DNA of 64,000 bases from Streptomyces longispororuber (GTDB lineage Bacteria > Actinomycetota > Actinomycetes > Streptomycetales > Streptomycetaceae), in contig NZ_JAMOLN010000003.1 in assembly GCF_024448165.1 (NCBI RefSeq), forward strand, positions 1 to 64,000, read 5' to 3'. The notes beneath the pieces were generated by a model. That model was given only the letters and a program-made list of their open reading frames with translations, did not search any database and was not told where the DNA came from. Made by a program: the position numbers and the translations under genes. This document shows positions 20,391-30,300 of the stretch, in pieces; position 1 is the stretch's first letter, and each line of letters starts with the position of its first letter.

Positions 20391-21446
20391 ATGGTGGCGA
20401 AGAAGACCGCCGTTCAGCAGTCGGCGTCCGGCAGATCCACGGGCGCGGGTGCCTCCGGCGGGGCGGCCCGTGCCACTGCCTCCGGCGGGACCGGGAAGGA
20501 CGTGGGGGGCAAGAAGACCACGCAGTCCTCGGCCTCCGCCGGGAGTGCCGCGGCGAAGAAGACGTCCGCGGCGAAACGCACGGCCAAGAAGGCGGTGGGC
20601 AAGGACGGGCTCGCCTCCGAAGGCGCCGGGCACGCGGCCGGAGGCGGCGGGAAGGCCGCGGCGGGGAAGCGTACGACGACGAAGAAGGCGCAGGGCGGGG
20701 CGGCCGGGCGGGCCGTTGCCGAGGAGGCGGCCGGTGCCGGGAGCGGCTCCCCGGGCGGCGCGGCCAAGAAGGCCGCGGCGAAGACGGCAGCGGCGAAGAC
20801 GGTGGCCAAGAAGACGGTGGCGAAGAAGACCGAGGCCAAGAGGGCCGAGGCCAAGAAGGCGGACGCCAAGAAGACCGCCGGGCGCAAGGGCGCGGCGAAG
20901 AAGGCGGTCGCCTCCGCGGCCGAGGGCGCGGCCGACGAGGCCGCGAAGACGACGGGAGCCACGACAGTGGTTGCGAAGAAGACTCAGGGCACGGCCACGG
21001 CGGCGAAGAAGCCCGGGGAGGTTCCCAAGGCGCGGGCCGCGGGCGCGCCCGGGGAGCTGGCGGTCCGGCCCGGCGAGGACCCGTGGACCCCCGCGGAGGT
21101 CGCCGAGGCGCGCGCCGAGCTGCAGAGCGAGGTGCTGCGGCTCGGGAGCGAGATCGCGACGGCCGAGGAGGGGCTCGCGGGCCTGATGCGGGACTCCGGG
21201 GACGGGGCGGGCGACGACGACGCCGACACCGGCACCAAGAACATCACCCGCGAGCACGAGATGGCGCTGGCCGCCAACGCCCGGGAGATGCTGCTGCAGA
21301 CCGAGCGGGCCCTGGAGCGGCTGGACGCCGGCACGTACGGGCTCTGCGAGAACTGCGGGAACCCCATCGGGAAGGCCCGGATGCAGGCCTTCCCGCGGGC
21401 CACGCTGTGCGTGGAGTGCAAGCAGAAGCAGGAGCGCCGTTACTGA
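20391..21446 (+). CDS. DksA/TraR C4 zinc-finger protein with Lys/Ala-rich N-terminal tail
   Basis: The 351 residues have two parts. Residues 1 to about 225 are a low-complexity Lys/Ala/Thr/Gly tail with repeated AAKKT, AKKA and VAKKT blocks like histone H1 or HU tails. The C-terminal 120 residues form a DksA/TraR module with a coiled-coil segment and a zinc site C-x2-C and C-x2-C (CENCGNPIG and LCVECKQ). DksA-type proteins bind RNA polymerase in the secondary channel. The tail suggests added nucleic-acid binding, which is inference. ATG 20391 follows GAAGGGG. lspA starts 73 bp downstream. Confidence 0.88.
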   Translation: MVAKKTAVQQSASGRSTGAGASGGAARATASGGTGKDVGGKKTTQSSASAGSAAAKKTSAAKRTAKKAVGKDGLASEGAGHAAGGGGKAAAGKRTTTKKAQGGAAGRAVAEEAAGAGSGSPGGAAKKAAAKTAAAKTVAKKTVAKKTEAKRAEAKKADAKKTAGRKGAAKKAVASAAEGAADEAAKTTGATTVVAKKTQGTATAAKKPGEVPKARAAGAPGELAVRPGEDPWTPAEVAEARAELQSEVLRLGSEIATAEEGLAGLMRDSGDGAGDDDADTGTKNITREHEMALAANAREMLLQTERALERLDAGTYGLCENCGNPIGKARMQAFPRATLCVECKQKQERRY

Positions 21447-21519
21447 CCACCGACCACGTCGGGGCCCGCGGCCGTGCCGTACTCTCGTCCTCAGTCAGGT
21501 ACTAGGTTGAGGGACTCAC

Positions 21520-22122
21520 GTGGCAGAAGCGGAGCGCGTCATCGGTACGCCGGATTCCCCTGAGGCGGGAGCAGCCGAGCCGGAGAAGGCCGAGGAGGCC
21601 GCGGCTCCGGCCGAGGAGAGCGCCGAGCGGCCCAAGGGCAGGCGGCGGATCGCCGTGCTGTTCGCCGTGGCCGCGCTGGCGTACGCCCTGGACCTGGTCA
21701 GCAAGCTGATCGTGGTCGCCAAGCTGGAGCACCGCGAATCCATCGAGATCCTCGGTGACTGGCTGAAGCTCGAAGTGATCCGGAACCCCGGCGCGGCCTG
21801 GGGCATCGGCGAGGCGTTCACGATCATCTTCACCGTGATCGCCGCCGCGGTGATCGTCGTGATCGCGCGCCTGGCCCGGAAGCTCTACAGCCTGCCCTGG
21901 GCGATCGCGCTGGGGCTGCTGCTCGGCGGGGCGCTCGGCAACCTCACGGACCGGATCTTCCGCGCGCCCGGCGTCTTCGAGGGCGCCGTGGTCGACTTCA
22001 TCGCGCCGAAGAACTACCCGGTGTTCAACCTCGCCGACTCCGCGATCGTGTGCGGCGGCATCCTGATCGTGCTGCTGTCCTTCCGCGGCATCGACCCGGA
22101 CGGGACGGTTCACAAGGACTGA
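21520..22122 (+). CDS. lspA: Prolipoprotein signal peptidase LspA
   Basis: Membrane aspartyl protease that cleaves the signal peptide of lipid-modified prolipoproteins. The 200 residues comprise an Ala/Glu-rich cytoplasmic extension of about 40 residues and four membrane segments. The catalytic aspartates are D144 (GNLTDRIFR) and D173 (NLADSAI), and the NPGAAWG motif is conserved. GTG 21520 follows GAGGGAC. The extension is longer than in enterobacterial LspA but usual for Streptomyces. Confidence 0.96.
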   Translation: MAEAERVIGTPDSPEAGAAEPEKAEEAAAPAEESAERPKGRRRIAVLFAVAALAYALDLVSKLIVVAKLEHRESIEILGDWLKLEVIRNPGAAWGIGEAFTIIFTVIAAAVIVVIARLARKLYSLPWAIALGLLLGGALGNLTDRIFRAPGVFEGAVVDFIAPKNYPVFNLADSAIVCGGILIVLLSFRGIDPDGTVHKD

Positions 22123-22180
22123 GCCCCAGGTCACGGGGTTGGCGGTCGGGAGTGTCGGTGCGCTCCGGCATACTCGATGC

Positions 22181-23122
22181 GTGAGTACAAGTCCCGAGAT
22201 CCGTACCCTGCCCGTGCCCGACGGTCTGGAGGGCGAGCGCGTCGACGCCGCCATCTCCCGCATGTTCGGCTTCTCCCGCACCAAGGCCGCCGAGCTCGCC
22301 GCCGCCGGGAAGGTCGCGGTCGACGGTTCGGTGGTGGGCAAGTCCGAGCGGGTGCACGGGGGCGCCTGGCTGGAAGTGGAGATGCCGCAGGCACCCGCTC
22401 CGGTGCAGATCGTCGCCGAGCCCGTCGAGGGCATGGAGATCGTGCACGACGACGACGACATCGTCGTGATCGTGAAGCCGGTCGGGGTCGCCGCCCACCC
22501 CAGCCCCGGCTGGACCGGGACGACGGTGATCGGCGGGCTCGCCGCCGCCGGGTACCGGATCTCCACGTCCGGCGCCGCCGAGCGCCAGGGCATCGTGCAC
22601 CGCCTCGACGTCGGCACCTCGGGCCTGATGGTCGTCGCCAAGTCGGAGCGGGCGTACACGTCGCTGAAGCGCCAGTTCAAGGAGCGTGTGCCGGACAAGC
22701 GCTACCACGCGCTGGTGCAGGGCCACCCGGACCCGATGAGCGGGACGATCGACGCCCCCATCGGCCGGCACCCGAACCACGACTACAAGTGGGCGGTCAC
22801 GGCGGACGGCAAGCCCTCCGTGACGCACTACGACCTCATCGAGGCCTTCCGGGCCGCCTCCCTGCTGGACATCAAGCTGGAGACGGGCCGCACGCACCAG
22901 ATCCGCGTGCACATGTCCGCGCACCGGCACCCCTGCGTCGGCGACCTGACGTACGGCGCGGACCCGACGCTCGCCAAGCGGCTCGGCATCACCCGGCAGT
23001 GGCTGCACGCGGTGCGCCTCGGGTTCGAGCACCCGGGCGACGGGCAGTGGGTCGAGTTCGCGAGCGAGTACCCCGAGGACCTGCAGACGGCGCTCGACCG
23101 GGTGCGGGCGGAGAGCTCGTGA
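22181..23122 (+). CDS. RluA/RluD-family 23S rRNA pseudouridine synthase
   Basis: Converts uridine to pseudouridine in 23S rRNA (probably the RluD sites). The 313 residues have an N-terminal S4 RNA-binding domain (about 20-70) and the catalytic domain with D143 in [10 protein letters not shown]. The start GTG 22181 lies six bases after CATACT, which suggests a leaderless transcript. An in-frame upstream start at 22139 would add 14 unconserved residues. The stop overlaps the next gene as GTGA. Confidence 0.93.
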   Translation: MSTSPEIRTLPVPDGLEGERVDAAISRMFGFSRTKAAELAAAGKVAVDGSVVGKSERVHGGAWLEVEMPQAPAPVQIVAEPVEGMEIVHDDDDIVVIVKPVGVAAHPSPGWTGTTVIGGLAAAGYRISTSGAAERQGIVHRLDVGTSGLMVVAKSERAYTSLKRQFKERVPDKRYHALVQGHPDPMSGTIDAPIGRHPNHDYKWAVTADGKPSVTHYDLIEAFRAASLLDIKLETGRTHQIRVHMSAHRHPCVGDLTYGADPTLAKRLGITRQWLHAVRLGFEHPGDGQWVEFASEYPEDLQTALDRVRAESS

Positions 23123-23589
23123 CCGCCGGGTTCGCGATCCGGGTGGCCGAGGAGGAGGCCGACCGCGCGGCGTGCTTCGCGGTGCGCCGGGACGTCTTCG
23201 TCGGCGAGCAGGGCGTGCCCGAGGACATCGAGTACGACGCGTACGACGCCGGGGCCGTGCACGTGCTGGCCGTCCGGGACGACGGGCTGCCGCTCGGCAC
23301 CGGCCGGCTGCTGACCGGCGACGCCGCCGCCGTGAAGAACGGCGGCGCCGCGGACGTGGGCGCCCTCGGGCGCCTCGCCGTGGCCAAGGCCGCGCGCGGC
23401 CTCGGCGTCGGCGCGGCCCTCGTGGCGGCGATCGAGCTGGCCGCCCGGGAGCGGGGGCTCGTCGCGGTGGACCTGCACGCGCAGACCCATGCGCTGGGGT
23501 TCTACGAGCGGCTGGGTTACGTCGCGTACGGGCCGGAGTTTCCCGATGCGGGGATCCCGCACCGGGCGATGCGGAAGGCCATCGGCTGA
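23119..23589 (+). CDS. GNAT-family N-acetyltransferase
   Basis: A 156-residue acetyl-CoA-dependent acetyltransferase of the ElaA/YjcF type. The N-terminal [21 protein letters not shown] region is typical. The acetyl-CoA loop is [11 protein letters not shown] and the late motif is [17 protein letters not shown] 23119 overlaps the rluD-type stop (23119-23122), so translation is coupled. The substrate is unknown. Confidence 0.88.
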   Translation: MTAGFAIRVAEEEADRAACFAVRRDVFVGEQGVPEDIEYDAYDAGAVHVLAVRDDGLPLGTGRLLTGDAAAVKNGGAADVGALGRLAVAKAARGLGVGAALVAAIELAARERGLVAVDLHAQTHALGFYERLGYVAYGPEFPDAGIPHRAMRKAIG

Positions 23590-23624
23590 GCGTCGCGCTC
23601 GGCGGGTGATCGGTGGCTGCTCGC

Positions 23625-23660
23625 GGGGTTCCCCGGCTCCCGGGCTCCGGGGCCCCTTTT
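23625..23660 (+). terminator. Probable terminator of the rluD-GNAT unit
   Basis: CCCCGG (23631-23636) can pair with CCGGGG (23647-23652), and the flanking GGGG and CCCC lengthen the stem imperfectly. TTTT follows at 23657-23660. It overlaps the end of the convergent glycosidase gene. Confidence 0.4.
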
Positions 23661-25956
23661 AGGGCAGCCCCCACCCGGCCCGGTCGCCGAGTGACGGGAC
23701 GTCGCGGGGAGCGGCCACCGGCGAGTTCTTCGGTGTGATCGACGCCGTCGCGCCGCGCGGCAGCTGGACGGTGATGCGGCCGGGGGCCGTTTCCCGCCAG
23801 TGCAGTTGCCTGCCCCTGTCGTCGCGTACGGAGATGTCCCCCCGGATCCCGTGCTCCAGCGTCAGCGGTGCGCCCGCCTCGCTGTGGACCCGGACGGAGC
23901 GCGTCCGGCCCGCCTCCCGGTCCGCGTCCACCAGGAACGCGCCCTGGGTGCGCAGCGCCGCGAACGACGCGTCCGGCCAGCGGTCCGAGACCGACGGGAA
24001 GACCTTGAGCACGCCCTCGTGGCTCTGCACCGCCATGTCCAGCATCGACTGGGCCGCCGACAGCGGGCTCTCCAGGGCGAAGTTCCTGCCCTCGCGGTAC
24101 ATGGTGTTCGGGGTCATCGCGCAGTCCGCGACGACGCCGAGGTCCGTGAAGAAGGTCAGGAAGTCGAGGGCCTTCTCCGGCTCGTCCATGACCGAGTACA
24201 TCGAGGACGCCGTCGCGTAGCTGTAGCCGTGCCAGAGCTGCTGCATCGAGACCCAGTGGGCCATGCTGCGGGCCATCACGTCCCGGTCGGCCGGGCGGTC
24301 CCAGCTGCGCTCGCGGAGCGGGTAGAGCCACAGCAGGTGCGAGTGGTGGCGGTGGGAGTCGGCCAGCGGGACGTCCTTGCCGATCATGACGCCGGCCGCC
24401 GGGTCCTCGGCGTACGGGGTCAGGCGGGTGGCGATGTCCCGCCAGAGCGGCGCCTTGGGGTGGTCCGTGCGCAGGATGCGCGCCGTCTGGAGGAGTGTGC
24501 GGGCGCCCCACCGGATCAGGGACAGGTCGTACGTGCAGTCCTCGGCGTTGGCGTACTCGGGGGAGCGGGTCTGCAGGAGGTGCAGCTTTCCGTCCGGCCC
24601 CTCGTGGAGGAAGTGGGCGTAGAAGTTGATCGCGTTCGTCAGGATCGGGAAGAGCGTGTCCCGCAGGACCGCCGTGTCCTGCGTGTGGGCGTAGGTCTGC
24701 CAGACGTTGTGCATCGCCCAGGTGAGGTTGCCGAAGTTGTCGGAGACGTGGTCGCTGCCCGGGGCCCCGACGTCGTAGGTGTCGCCCGCCCGCAGCTGCC
24801 AGTCCGAGGGGTGGCCGAGCGCGTAGCTCTCGCCGTCCCGGTACGCGGCCGGGACCGACGTGGGCAGGTTCTTCTCGTACCGGGCGAAGGTGCTGGTGAC
24901 CGAGTCGAGTTCGAGGTGGTTGGAGCCGTGGATCGGCGCCATGCCGATCTGGACGTTCAGGTTCCACCACACGGCCGTCCAGTTGTTGCCGATCTCCGGG
25001 AACCACGGGCCCCACTCGGAGATCGTCGGGCCGCCCGCGCGTGTGGCGGCGGCGAGTTTGTAGAGCTGGAGGACGTAGAAGGCCTGGAGGCGCTTGTCGG
25101 GGACCGACAGGAGGCTGCGGTGGTAGAAGCGGTGCCACCAGCGGCGGTGGTGCTCGACCTGCTCGTCCGGGTCGGTGGTCAGGGCGCGGTCGACCCGGTC
25201 GTGCGCCGCCCGGGTCGTGTCCGCCACGTCGCCCGAGGCGCGGTACGCCACGTGGGCGGCGAGCAGTCGGCCCGTCCCGGCGCGGCGTTCGCGCCAGGCC
25301 GTGGTCCAGCCGCCGCCCGCGATCAGCGGCTGCTGGACGTGCGAGTCGGTGACCGTGGGGTCCGGGTTCGGCGTGTAGTCCTCGGGCTTGCCGGACGTGC
25401 GGGTGGTCGCCGCCGGGAGCCACTGGAACGTCCAGGCAGCGGCCTCCTCGCCCGGGCTGGGGCGGGTGGAGACGAGCAGCGTCGACGTGTCGTTGTGCAC
25501 CAGGGCCGTGAAGGCGAGGCTGCCGCTCGTGGTGGTGACGGTGCCGCGCAGTTCGGCGTCGTACGGGTCGAGGGTCCAGTCGACGGCCGTGACGTCGCCG
25601 GCGAGGGTGAGCGTGAAGTGGCCGATGGGGAGGCGGGAGAAGCCGATGCCGCCGCGCCACTGGCCGCGCTGGTCCTGGACCTCGGTGTGGCTGAGCATCA
25701 GCTTGAGGGTGTTCGCCGTCCTGCCCTGGTAGAGCTGGGCGCCGAGCCGGCCGTCGGCGAGGAAGGGGGCGTCCTGCCAACCGGTGGGAAGGCGGCGCCA
25801 GTTCATGGCCGCGGCGCGGGCGATCCGCTCGTAGGGATCGGGACCCGGCCGGTCCGGGGCGGCCGCCCACGCCGTGGGCGAGGCCGCGGTCCAGGCCGCG
25901 GCCGATGCCGTGGCCGTGGTGGCGGCGATGAAGTGTCTGCGGGTGAGTCGGGGCAT
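23659..25956 (-). CDS. Tat-exported GH95-like glycoside hydrolase
   Basis: The 765 residues start with a twin-arginine signal (TRRHFIAATTATASA, R6-R7). The body has the GH95-type layout: an N-terminal beta-sandwich, an (alpha/alpha)6 barrel and a C-terminal beta domain. Motifs such as HRHHSHLLWLYPL and the GWxxxW-like substrate segments support the family, whose members are alpha-L-fucosidases or alpha-L-galactosidases. The family call rests on these motifs, and the exact substrate is not readable. ATG 25956 has GGAG upstream. It is divergent from the antiporter gene. Confidence 0.8.
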   Translation of the reverse strand: MPRLTRRHFIAATTATASAAAWTAASPTAWAAAPDRPGPDPYERIARAAAMNWRRLPTGWQDAPFLADGRLGAQLYQGRTANTLKLMLSHTEVQDQRGQWRGGIGFSRLPIGHFTLTLAGDVTAVDWTLDPYDAELRGTVTTTSGSLAFTALVHNDTSTLLVSTRPSPGEEAAAWTFQWLPAATTRTSGKPEDYTPNPDPTVTDSHVQQPLIAGGGWTTAWRERRAGTGRLLAAHVAYRASGDVADTTRAAHDRVDRALTTDPDEQVEHHRRWWHRFYHRSLLSVPDKRLQAFYVLQLYKLAAATRAGGPTISEWGPWFPEIGNNWTAVWWNLNVQIGMAPIHGSNHLELDSVTSTFARYEKNLPTSVPAAYRDGESYALGHPSDWQLRAGDTYDVGAPGSDHVSDNFGNLTWAMHNVWQTYAHTQDTAVLRDTLFPILTNAINFYAHFLHEGPDGKLHLLQTRSPEYANAEDCTYDLSLIRWGARTLLQTARILRTDHPKAPLWRDIATRLTPYAEDPAAGVMIGKDVPLADSHRHHSHLLWLYPLRERSWDRPADRDVMARSMAHWVSMQQLWHGYSYATASSMYSVMDEPEKALDFLTFFTDLGVVADCAMTPNTMYREGRNFALESPLSAAQSMLDMAVQSHEGVLKVFPSVSDRWPDASFAALRTQGAFLVDADREAGRTRSVRVHSEAGAPLTLEHGIRGDISVRDDRGRQLHWRETAPGRITVQLPRGATASITPKNSPVAAPRDVPSLGDRAGWGLP

Positions 25957-26181
25957 ACGAACTCCGGTCAGGTACGTGGCAGTTGTTCCGGTCCATGAAT
26001 TCGTGCACCCCGCATAGTGCCCGCGCCCCGTCCGCACCGGAAGACCTCTCGCGTGACTTCCGGTGTCACAAATGCCGCAGACATCGGAGGGGATGCAAAG
26101 CCCAGGGGGTGGTTTGCCCGGATGTGCGTGGCACTCTTGGGGCTGGAACGTCCCTGATCGTCGAACCTGGTCGGAGCACCC

Positions 26182-27768
26182 GTGGATCAATTGGCCCTGC
26201 TGTTCGTGCTGTTGCTGGGGGCCGTGCTGAGCGTTCCGCTCGGCGACCGGCTCGGGCTGCCCGCGCCGGTCCTGATGACGCTCCTCGGCATCGTCCTCGC
26301 CCTGATCCGCGCCGTACCGAACGTCGACATCCAGCCCGACCTGATCCTGCCGCTCGTGCTGCCGCCGCTCCTCTACGCGGCCGTGCACCGCACGTCATGG
26401 CGTCAGTTCGCGGCCAACAAACGGCCGATCTTCCTGCTCGCCGTCGCCCTCGTCTTCGTCACCACGGCCGCCGTCGCCGTCGTGGCGAACGCGGTCGTGC
26501 CCGGTCTGTCGATCGCCGCCGCCGTCGCGCTGGGCGCGCTCGTGGCGCCGCCCGACCCGGTCGCGGCGACCGCCGTCGCCGGACAACTCGGGCTGCCCCG
26601 GCGCATGGTGTCCATCCTGGAGGGCGAGGGCCTGTTCAACGACGTGACCGCGATCGTGCTGTACCACGTGGCCATCGCCGCCGCCGTCAGCGGCAGTTTC
26701 TCCGCGCCGCGGGCCGCGCTCGAACTCGTGCTGTCCGCGGTCGTCGCCGTCGCCGTCGGCTTCGCCCTCGGCTGGGGCGCCAACAAGCTCATGGGCTACC
26801 TCGGCGACGCCACCCTGCAGATCGGCCTCACCCTGCTCATCCCGTACGCCTCCTACGTCCTCGCCGAGGAGCTGCACGGCTCGGGCGTGCTCGCCGTCCT
26901 GACCACGGCCCTGTTCCTGGCCGAGCACGCCTTCGACGCGGACGACGTCCTCACCCGGCTCACCGGCCGCGCCTTCTGGGACGTCGTCGACACCCTCGTC
27001 ACCGGTGTCGCCTTCGGCCTCATCGGCCTCGAGGTGCACAACGTGATCAGGACCGCGTCCGGCCGCTGGGGCGAGATGCTGGGCTGGGCGGCGGCGGTGG
27101 TCGGGGTCGTCATCGTCGTCCGGCTGCTGTGGCTGCTGCCGATGACCTGGGTGACGCAGCGGCTGCACGCGCGGCGCGACGTCGACGAGGAGATCCCGGT
27201 GAGCTGGCGGGAGACCGTCGTCATGTGGTGGTCGGGGATGCGCGGCGTGGCCTCCGTGGCACTGGCCCTCGCCATCCCGCTCACCATGGACGACGGCTCG
27301 CCCTTCCCGGACCGCGACGAGATCGTCTTCATCGCCTTCGGCGTCATCATGGCGACCCTCGTGCTCCAGGGGCTGAGCCTGCCCTGGCTGGTCAGGAAGC
27401 TGCGCGTGCGGGCCGACACCGAGGCCGAGCAGGAGTACGAGAAGGTCCTCGCGCTGCGCGCCGCGAAGGCGGCGAAGCGGCGGCTCAAGGAGATCGAGGA
27501 GGTCGAGGAGCTGCCCGAGGAGGTGCAGGAGCAGATGCTGCGCAGGGCCTATGACATCGGGCTCCGCATCAACCCCGAGATGGGGGCGGAGGAACGGCGG
27601 GAGTCGCAGGCGAAGCGGTACGCCCGGATCAAGCGGATCCGCCGCATCCAGGCGGAGATGATGTCCGCGGCGCGGCACGAGGTGCTGGCCGCCCGCAGCG
27701 AGCCCGGGGCCGACCCCGAGGTGGTCGACCGGGTGCTGCGGCAGCTGGACGTGCGGAGCCTTCGGTAG
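26182..27768 (+). CDS. CPA1-family Na+/H+ antiporter
   Basis: The 528 residues have about 12 membrane segments (1-400) with the conserved VAPPDPVAATAV membrane motif containing the transport aspartate, and EGEGLFNDVTAIVLY. A charged cytoplasmic tail of about 125 residues follows (KAAKRRLKEIEEVEELPEE). Such proteins exchange Na+ or K+ for H+ and support pH and salt homeostasis. GTG 26182 follows GGAG. The gene is single and divergent from the glycosidase. Confidence 0.92.
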   Translation: MDQLALLFVLLLGAVLSVPLGDRLGLPAPVLMTLLGIVLALIRAVPNVDIQPDLILPLVLPPLLYAAVHRTSWRQFAANKRPIFLLAVALVFVTTAAVAVVANAVVPGLSIAAAVALGALVAPPDPVAATAVAGQLGLPRRMVSILEGEGLFNDVTAIVLYHVAIAAAVSGSFSAPRAALELVLSAVVAVAVGFALGWGANKLMGYLGDATLQIGLTLLIPYASYVLAEELHGSGVLAVLTTALFLAEHAFDADDVLTRLTGRAFWDVVDTLVTGVAFGLIGLEVHNVIRTASGRWGEMLGWAAAVVGVVIVVRLLWLLPMTWVTQRLHARRDVDEEIPVSWRETVVMWWSGMRGVASVALALAIPLTMDDGSPFPDRDEIVFIAFGVIMATLVLQGLSLPWLVRKLRVRADTEAEQEYEKVLALRAAKAAKRRLKEIEEVEELPEEVQEQMLRRAYDIGLRINPEMGAEERRESQAKRYARIKRIRRIQAEMMSAARHEVLAARSEPGADPEVVDRVLRQLDVRSLR

Positions 27769-27806
27769 CGCCCGCCGGGTGGCGTCACTCTCCTAGGATC
27801 TTGTGC

Positions 27807-28550
27807 ATGACACGCAACGTAGTGATCACCGGTGGCGGTACGGGAATCGGACGTGCCGCGGCTCGCGCCTTCGCGGCCGACGGGGACCGGGTGCTGATTC
27901 TCGGGCGGCGGCGGGAGGTGCTGGAGAAGGCCGACGTACCGGGCGTTCTGACGTACGCCGCCGATCTCGCCACGGTCCAAGGGGCGCGCGGCGCCGCCGA
28001 GTTCGCGGTGGAGCGGTTCGGCGGGACGGTGGACGTGCTCGTGCACAGCGCCGGCGGGCACGGCGGGTTCGAGCCGAAGGACGAGGTCGGGGACGACCCG
28101 CTGAACGCCGTCGCGCACAACTGGACCACCAACTTCCGTATCAACACACTCACTTCGGTCCTGCTCACCGAGGCGCTGCGCGAGCACCTCGCCTCGCCGG
28201 GCGGCCGGGTCCTCTTCCTGTCCTCCATCGCCGCCCTGCGCGGCTCGGGAACAGGCGCCTACGGCGGTGCGAAGGCGGCCCTGCACCCGTACACGTACGA
28301 CCTGGCCAAGGCGCTCGCGCCGCGCGGCATCACGGTCAACGCCGTCGCGCCCGGCTACATCGAGGACACCGAGTTCTTCGGTGCGATGTCCGACGAGGAG
28401 TACCGGCGCCGGGTCGGCGCCATTCCGACCGGGCGGGCCGGTACCCCGGACGACATCGCGTCGACCCTGCGCTGGCTCGCGTCACCGGGCGCCGGGCACG
28501 TCACCGGCCAGATCGTGCAGGTCAACGGCGGGGAGATGGCCGGCCGCTAA
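27807..28550 (+). CDS. SDR-family oxidoreductase
   Basis: A 247-residue classical short-chain dehydrogenase. The NAD(P) loop TGGGTGIG lies at 8-15, and the catalytic Ser and YxxxK are in SSIAALRGSG and AYGGAK. The late PG(Y)IEDTEFF segment shapes the substrate pocket. Its substrate is unknown. ATG 27807 lies 7 nt after TAGGAT, a leaderless arrangement, although AGGA could also be read as a ribosome site. The stop overlaps that of the convergent MscS gene by 3-4 bp. Confidence 0.88.
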   Translation: MTRNVVITGGGTGIGRAAARAFAADGDRVLILGRRREVLEKADVPGVLTYAADLATVQGARGAAEFAVERFGGTVDVLVHSAGGHGGFEPKDEVGDDPLNAVAHNWTTNFRINTLTSVLLTEALREHLASPGGRVLFLSSIAALRGSGTGAYGGAKAALHPYTYDLAKALAPRGITVNAVAPGYIEDTEFFGAMSDEEYRRRVGAIPTGRAGTPDDIASTLRWLASPGAGHVTGQIVQVNGGEMAGR

Positions 28551-29656
28551 CCGCGGCCGGTGCGTGGCGCGCGGCCGTCCCGGGCGAGCACGTGGTCCGG
28601 CAGGGCCGCGGCCATCTCGTCGGGGGCGATCAGGGCCGTCGCCGTGTTGATCCGCGGCAGCGCGTACGGGTGCTGCTCGGCCAGCCAGCGGACCAGCTGC
28701 TCGCGGACCGTGACCCGCACCGTCCAGATGTCGTCCGCGTCCTTGGCCGTGACCAGGGCGCGGACCTGGAGGGTGCTGGGCGTGGTGTCGGTGACCGCCA
28801 GGCCCCAGTCCCGGCCGTCCCAGGCCGCGCACTCGCGCAGGACGTCGTGCAGTTTCTCGCGCATCAGGGGCACGGGCGCGCTGTGGTCGAGGTGGAAGAA
28901 GACGGTGCCGGTCATCTGGGCGCCGCCGCGCGACCAGTTCTCGAACGGCTTCGACGTGAAGTACGACACGGGCATCGTGATCCGGCGCTCGTCCCAGGTG
29001 CGCACGGCGAGGAAGGTGAGCGTGATCTCCTCGACCGTGCCCCACTCGCCGTCCACGACGACGGTGTCACCGATCCGGACCATGTCGCCGAAGGCGATCT
29101 GCAGGCCCGCGAAGAGGTTGCCGAGCGTGGACTGGGCGGCGACGCCGGCGACGATGCCGAGGATGCCGGCCGAGGCGAGCAGCGAGGCGCCGGCCGCCCG
29201 GAACGCGGGGAAGGTCAGCAGCATCGCGGCCAGCGCCACGACGATGACGATCGCCGAGACGATCCGCTGGATCAGGGTGACCTGGGTGCGCACCCGGCGG
29301 ACCCGGGCCGGATCGCGGTGCGCGGTGGCGTACCGGGCGTAGGACGACTCGACGACCGCGGCGGCGATCCGGATCACCAGCCAGGCGGTGGCGCCGATCA
29401 GGACCAGGCTCAGCGCCCGGCCGATCGCGGGGGAGTGCTCGGGGGCGATCTCCGCCTGGTCGTACGACCCTCTCAACAGGGCCGTGCAGAGCACGACTTG
29501 AAGGGGCAGACGGCAGCGGCGCAGCAGACCCCACAGCGGGGTGTCGTGGTGACGTCGGTCGGCGCGCTGCAGCAGACGGTCGACGGCCCAGCCCACCAGC
29601 AGGGTGATGACGACCGAACCACCGACGACGATCAGTGGGCGCAGTACGTTCTCCAT
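28547..29656 (-). CDS. MscS-family mechanosensitive channel
   Basis: The 369 residues have four predicted membrane segments in the first 170 residues, then the pore-lining helix and beta-domain signature (GVAAQSTLGNLFAGLQIAFG, then VRIGDTVVVDGEWGTVEEI). It probably releases solutes on hypo-osmotic shock. ATG 29656 is chosen, and an upstream in-frame start would add nine unconserved residues. The C-terminal region has a long soluble extension (EIAPDEM...). Confidence 0.9.
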   Translation of the reverse strand: MENVLRPLIVVGGSVVITLLVGWAVDRLLQRADRRHHDTPLWGLLRRCRLPLQVVLCTALLRGSYDQAEIAPEHSPAIGRALSLVLIGATAWLVIRIAAAVVESSYARYATAHRDPARVRRVRTQVTLIQRIVSAIVIVVALAAMLLTFPAFRAAGASLLASAGILGIVAGVAAQSTLGNLFAGLQIAFGDMVRIGDTVVVDGEWGTVEEITLTFLAVRTWDERRITMPVSYFTSKPFENWSRGGAQMTGTVFFHLDHSAPVPLMREKLHDVLRECAAWDGRDWGLAVTDTTPSTLQVRALVTAKDADDIWTVRVTVREQLVRWLAEQHPYALPRINTATALIAPDEMAAALPDHVLARDGRAPRTGRG

Positions 29657-29718
29657 GCAACGACGGTAACCGGGATCGGCCACGTCTAACCTGTGGCGTT
29701 CCTGGCACCATGGGCCTC

Positions 29719-30288
29719 ATGAACATCATGCTTTTCCACTCGACGTACGGTCTGCGGCCCGCCGTGGAGGCCGCGGCCGACCGGCTGCGCGCCGCCGGGC
29801 ACGAGGTGTGGACCCCGGACCTCTTCGAGGGCCGCACCTTCGACACCGTCGAGGAGGGCATGGCGCACCAGGACGAGATCGGCAAGGACGAGCTGCTCAA
29901 ACGGGCCGTCCTGGCCGCCGCCCCCTACTCCGAGCGCGGCCTGGTCTACGCGGGCTTCTCGCTGGGCGCCGCGACCGCGCAGACCCTCGCCCTCGGCGAC
30001 GAGAAGGCCAGGGGGCTGCTGCTCCTGCACGGCACGTCCGACATCGCCGAGAACGCGTCCGTGGACGAGCTCCCGGTGCAGCTGCACGTCGCCTCGCCCG
30101 ACGCCTTCGAGACCGACGACTGGCTGAACACCTGGTACCTCCAGATGGGGCGCGCGGGTGCCGACGTGGAGGTCTACCGCTACGCCGGGGCCGGCCACCT
30201 GTTCACCGACCCCGACCTGCCGGACTACGACGAGGAGGCCGCCGAGGCCACCTGGCGGGTGGCGCTCGGCTTCCTGGAGACCCTCTAG
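29719..30288 (+). CDS. Dienelactone hydrolase-family alpha/beta hydrolase
   Basis: A 189-residue single-domain hydrolase with the nucleophile elbow AGFSLGAA and a late histidine in GAGHLFTDP, and the acid residue between them (VASPDAFETDDW). The nucleophile is serine, not the cysteine of true dienelactone hydrolases, so the substrate is open. Starts at 29710 (MGLMNI) and 29719 (MNIMLF) are both possible, and I chose 29719 by homology of the N-terminal strand. Confidence 0.85.
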   Translation: MNIMLFHSTYGLRPAVEAAADRLRAAGHEVWTPDLFEGRTFDTVEEGMAHQDEIGKDELLKRAVLAAAPYSERGLVYAGFSLGAATAQTLALGDEKARGLLLLHGTSDIAENASVDELPVQLHVASPDAFETDDWLNTWYLQMGRAGADVEVYRYAGAGHLFTDPDLPDYDEEAAEATWRVALGFLETL

Positions 30289-30300
30289 CGGATACCGGGC

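Noticed and set aside
20405..20990. Tandem DNA repeat array
   Set aside because: The repetition reflects Lys/Ala low-complexity coding in the DksA-like gene, not regular repeat units.
22025..26008. Minus-strand ORF of about 1300 codons across rluD and the glycosidase
   Set aside because: Runs antisense to two clear genes, and its composition is Arg/Pro-rich shadow sequence.
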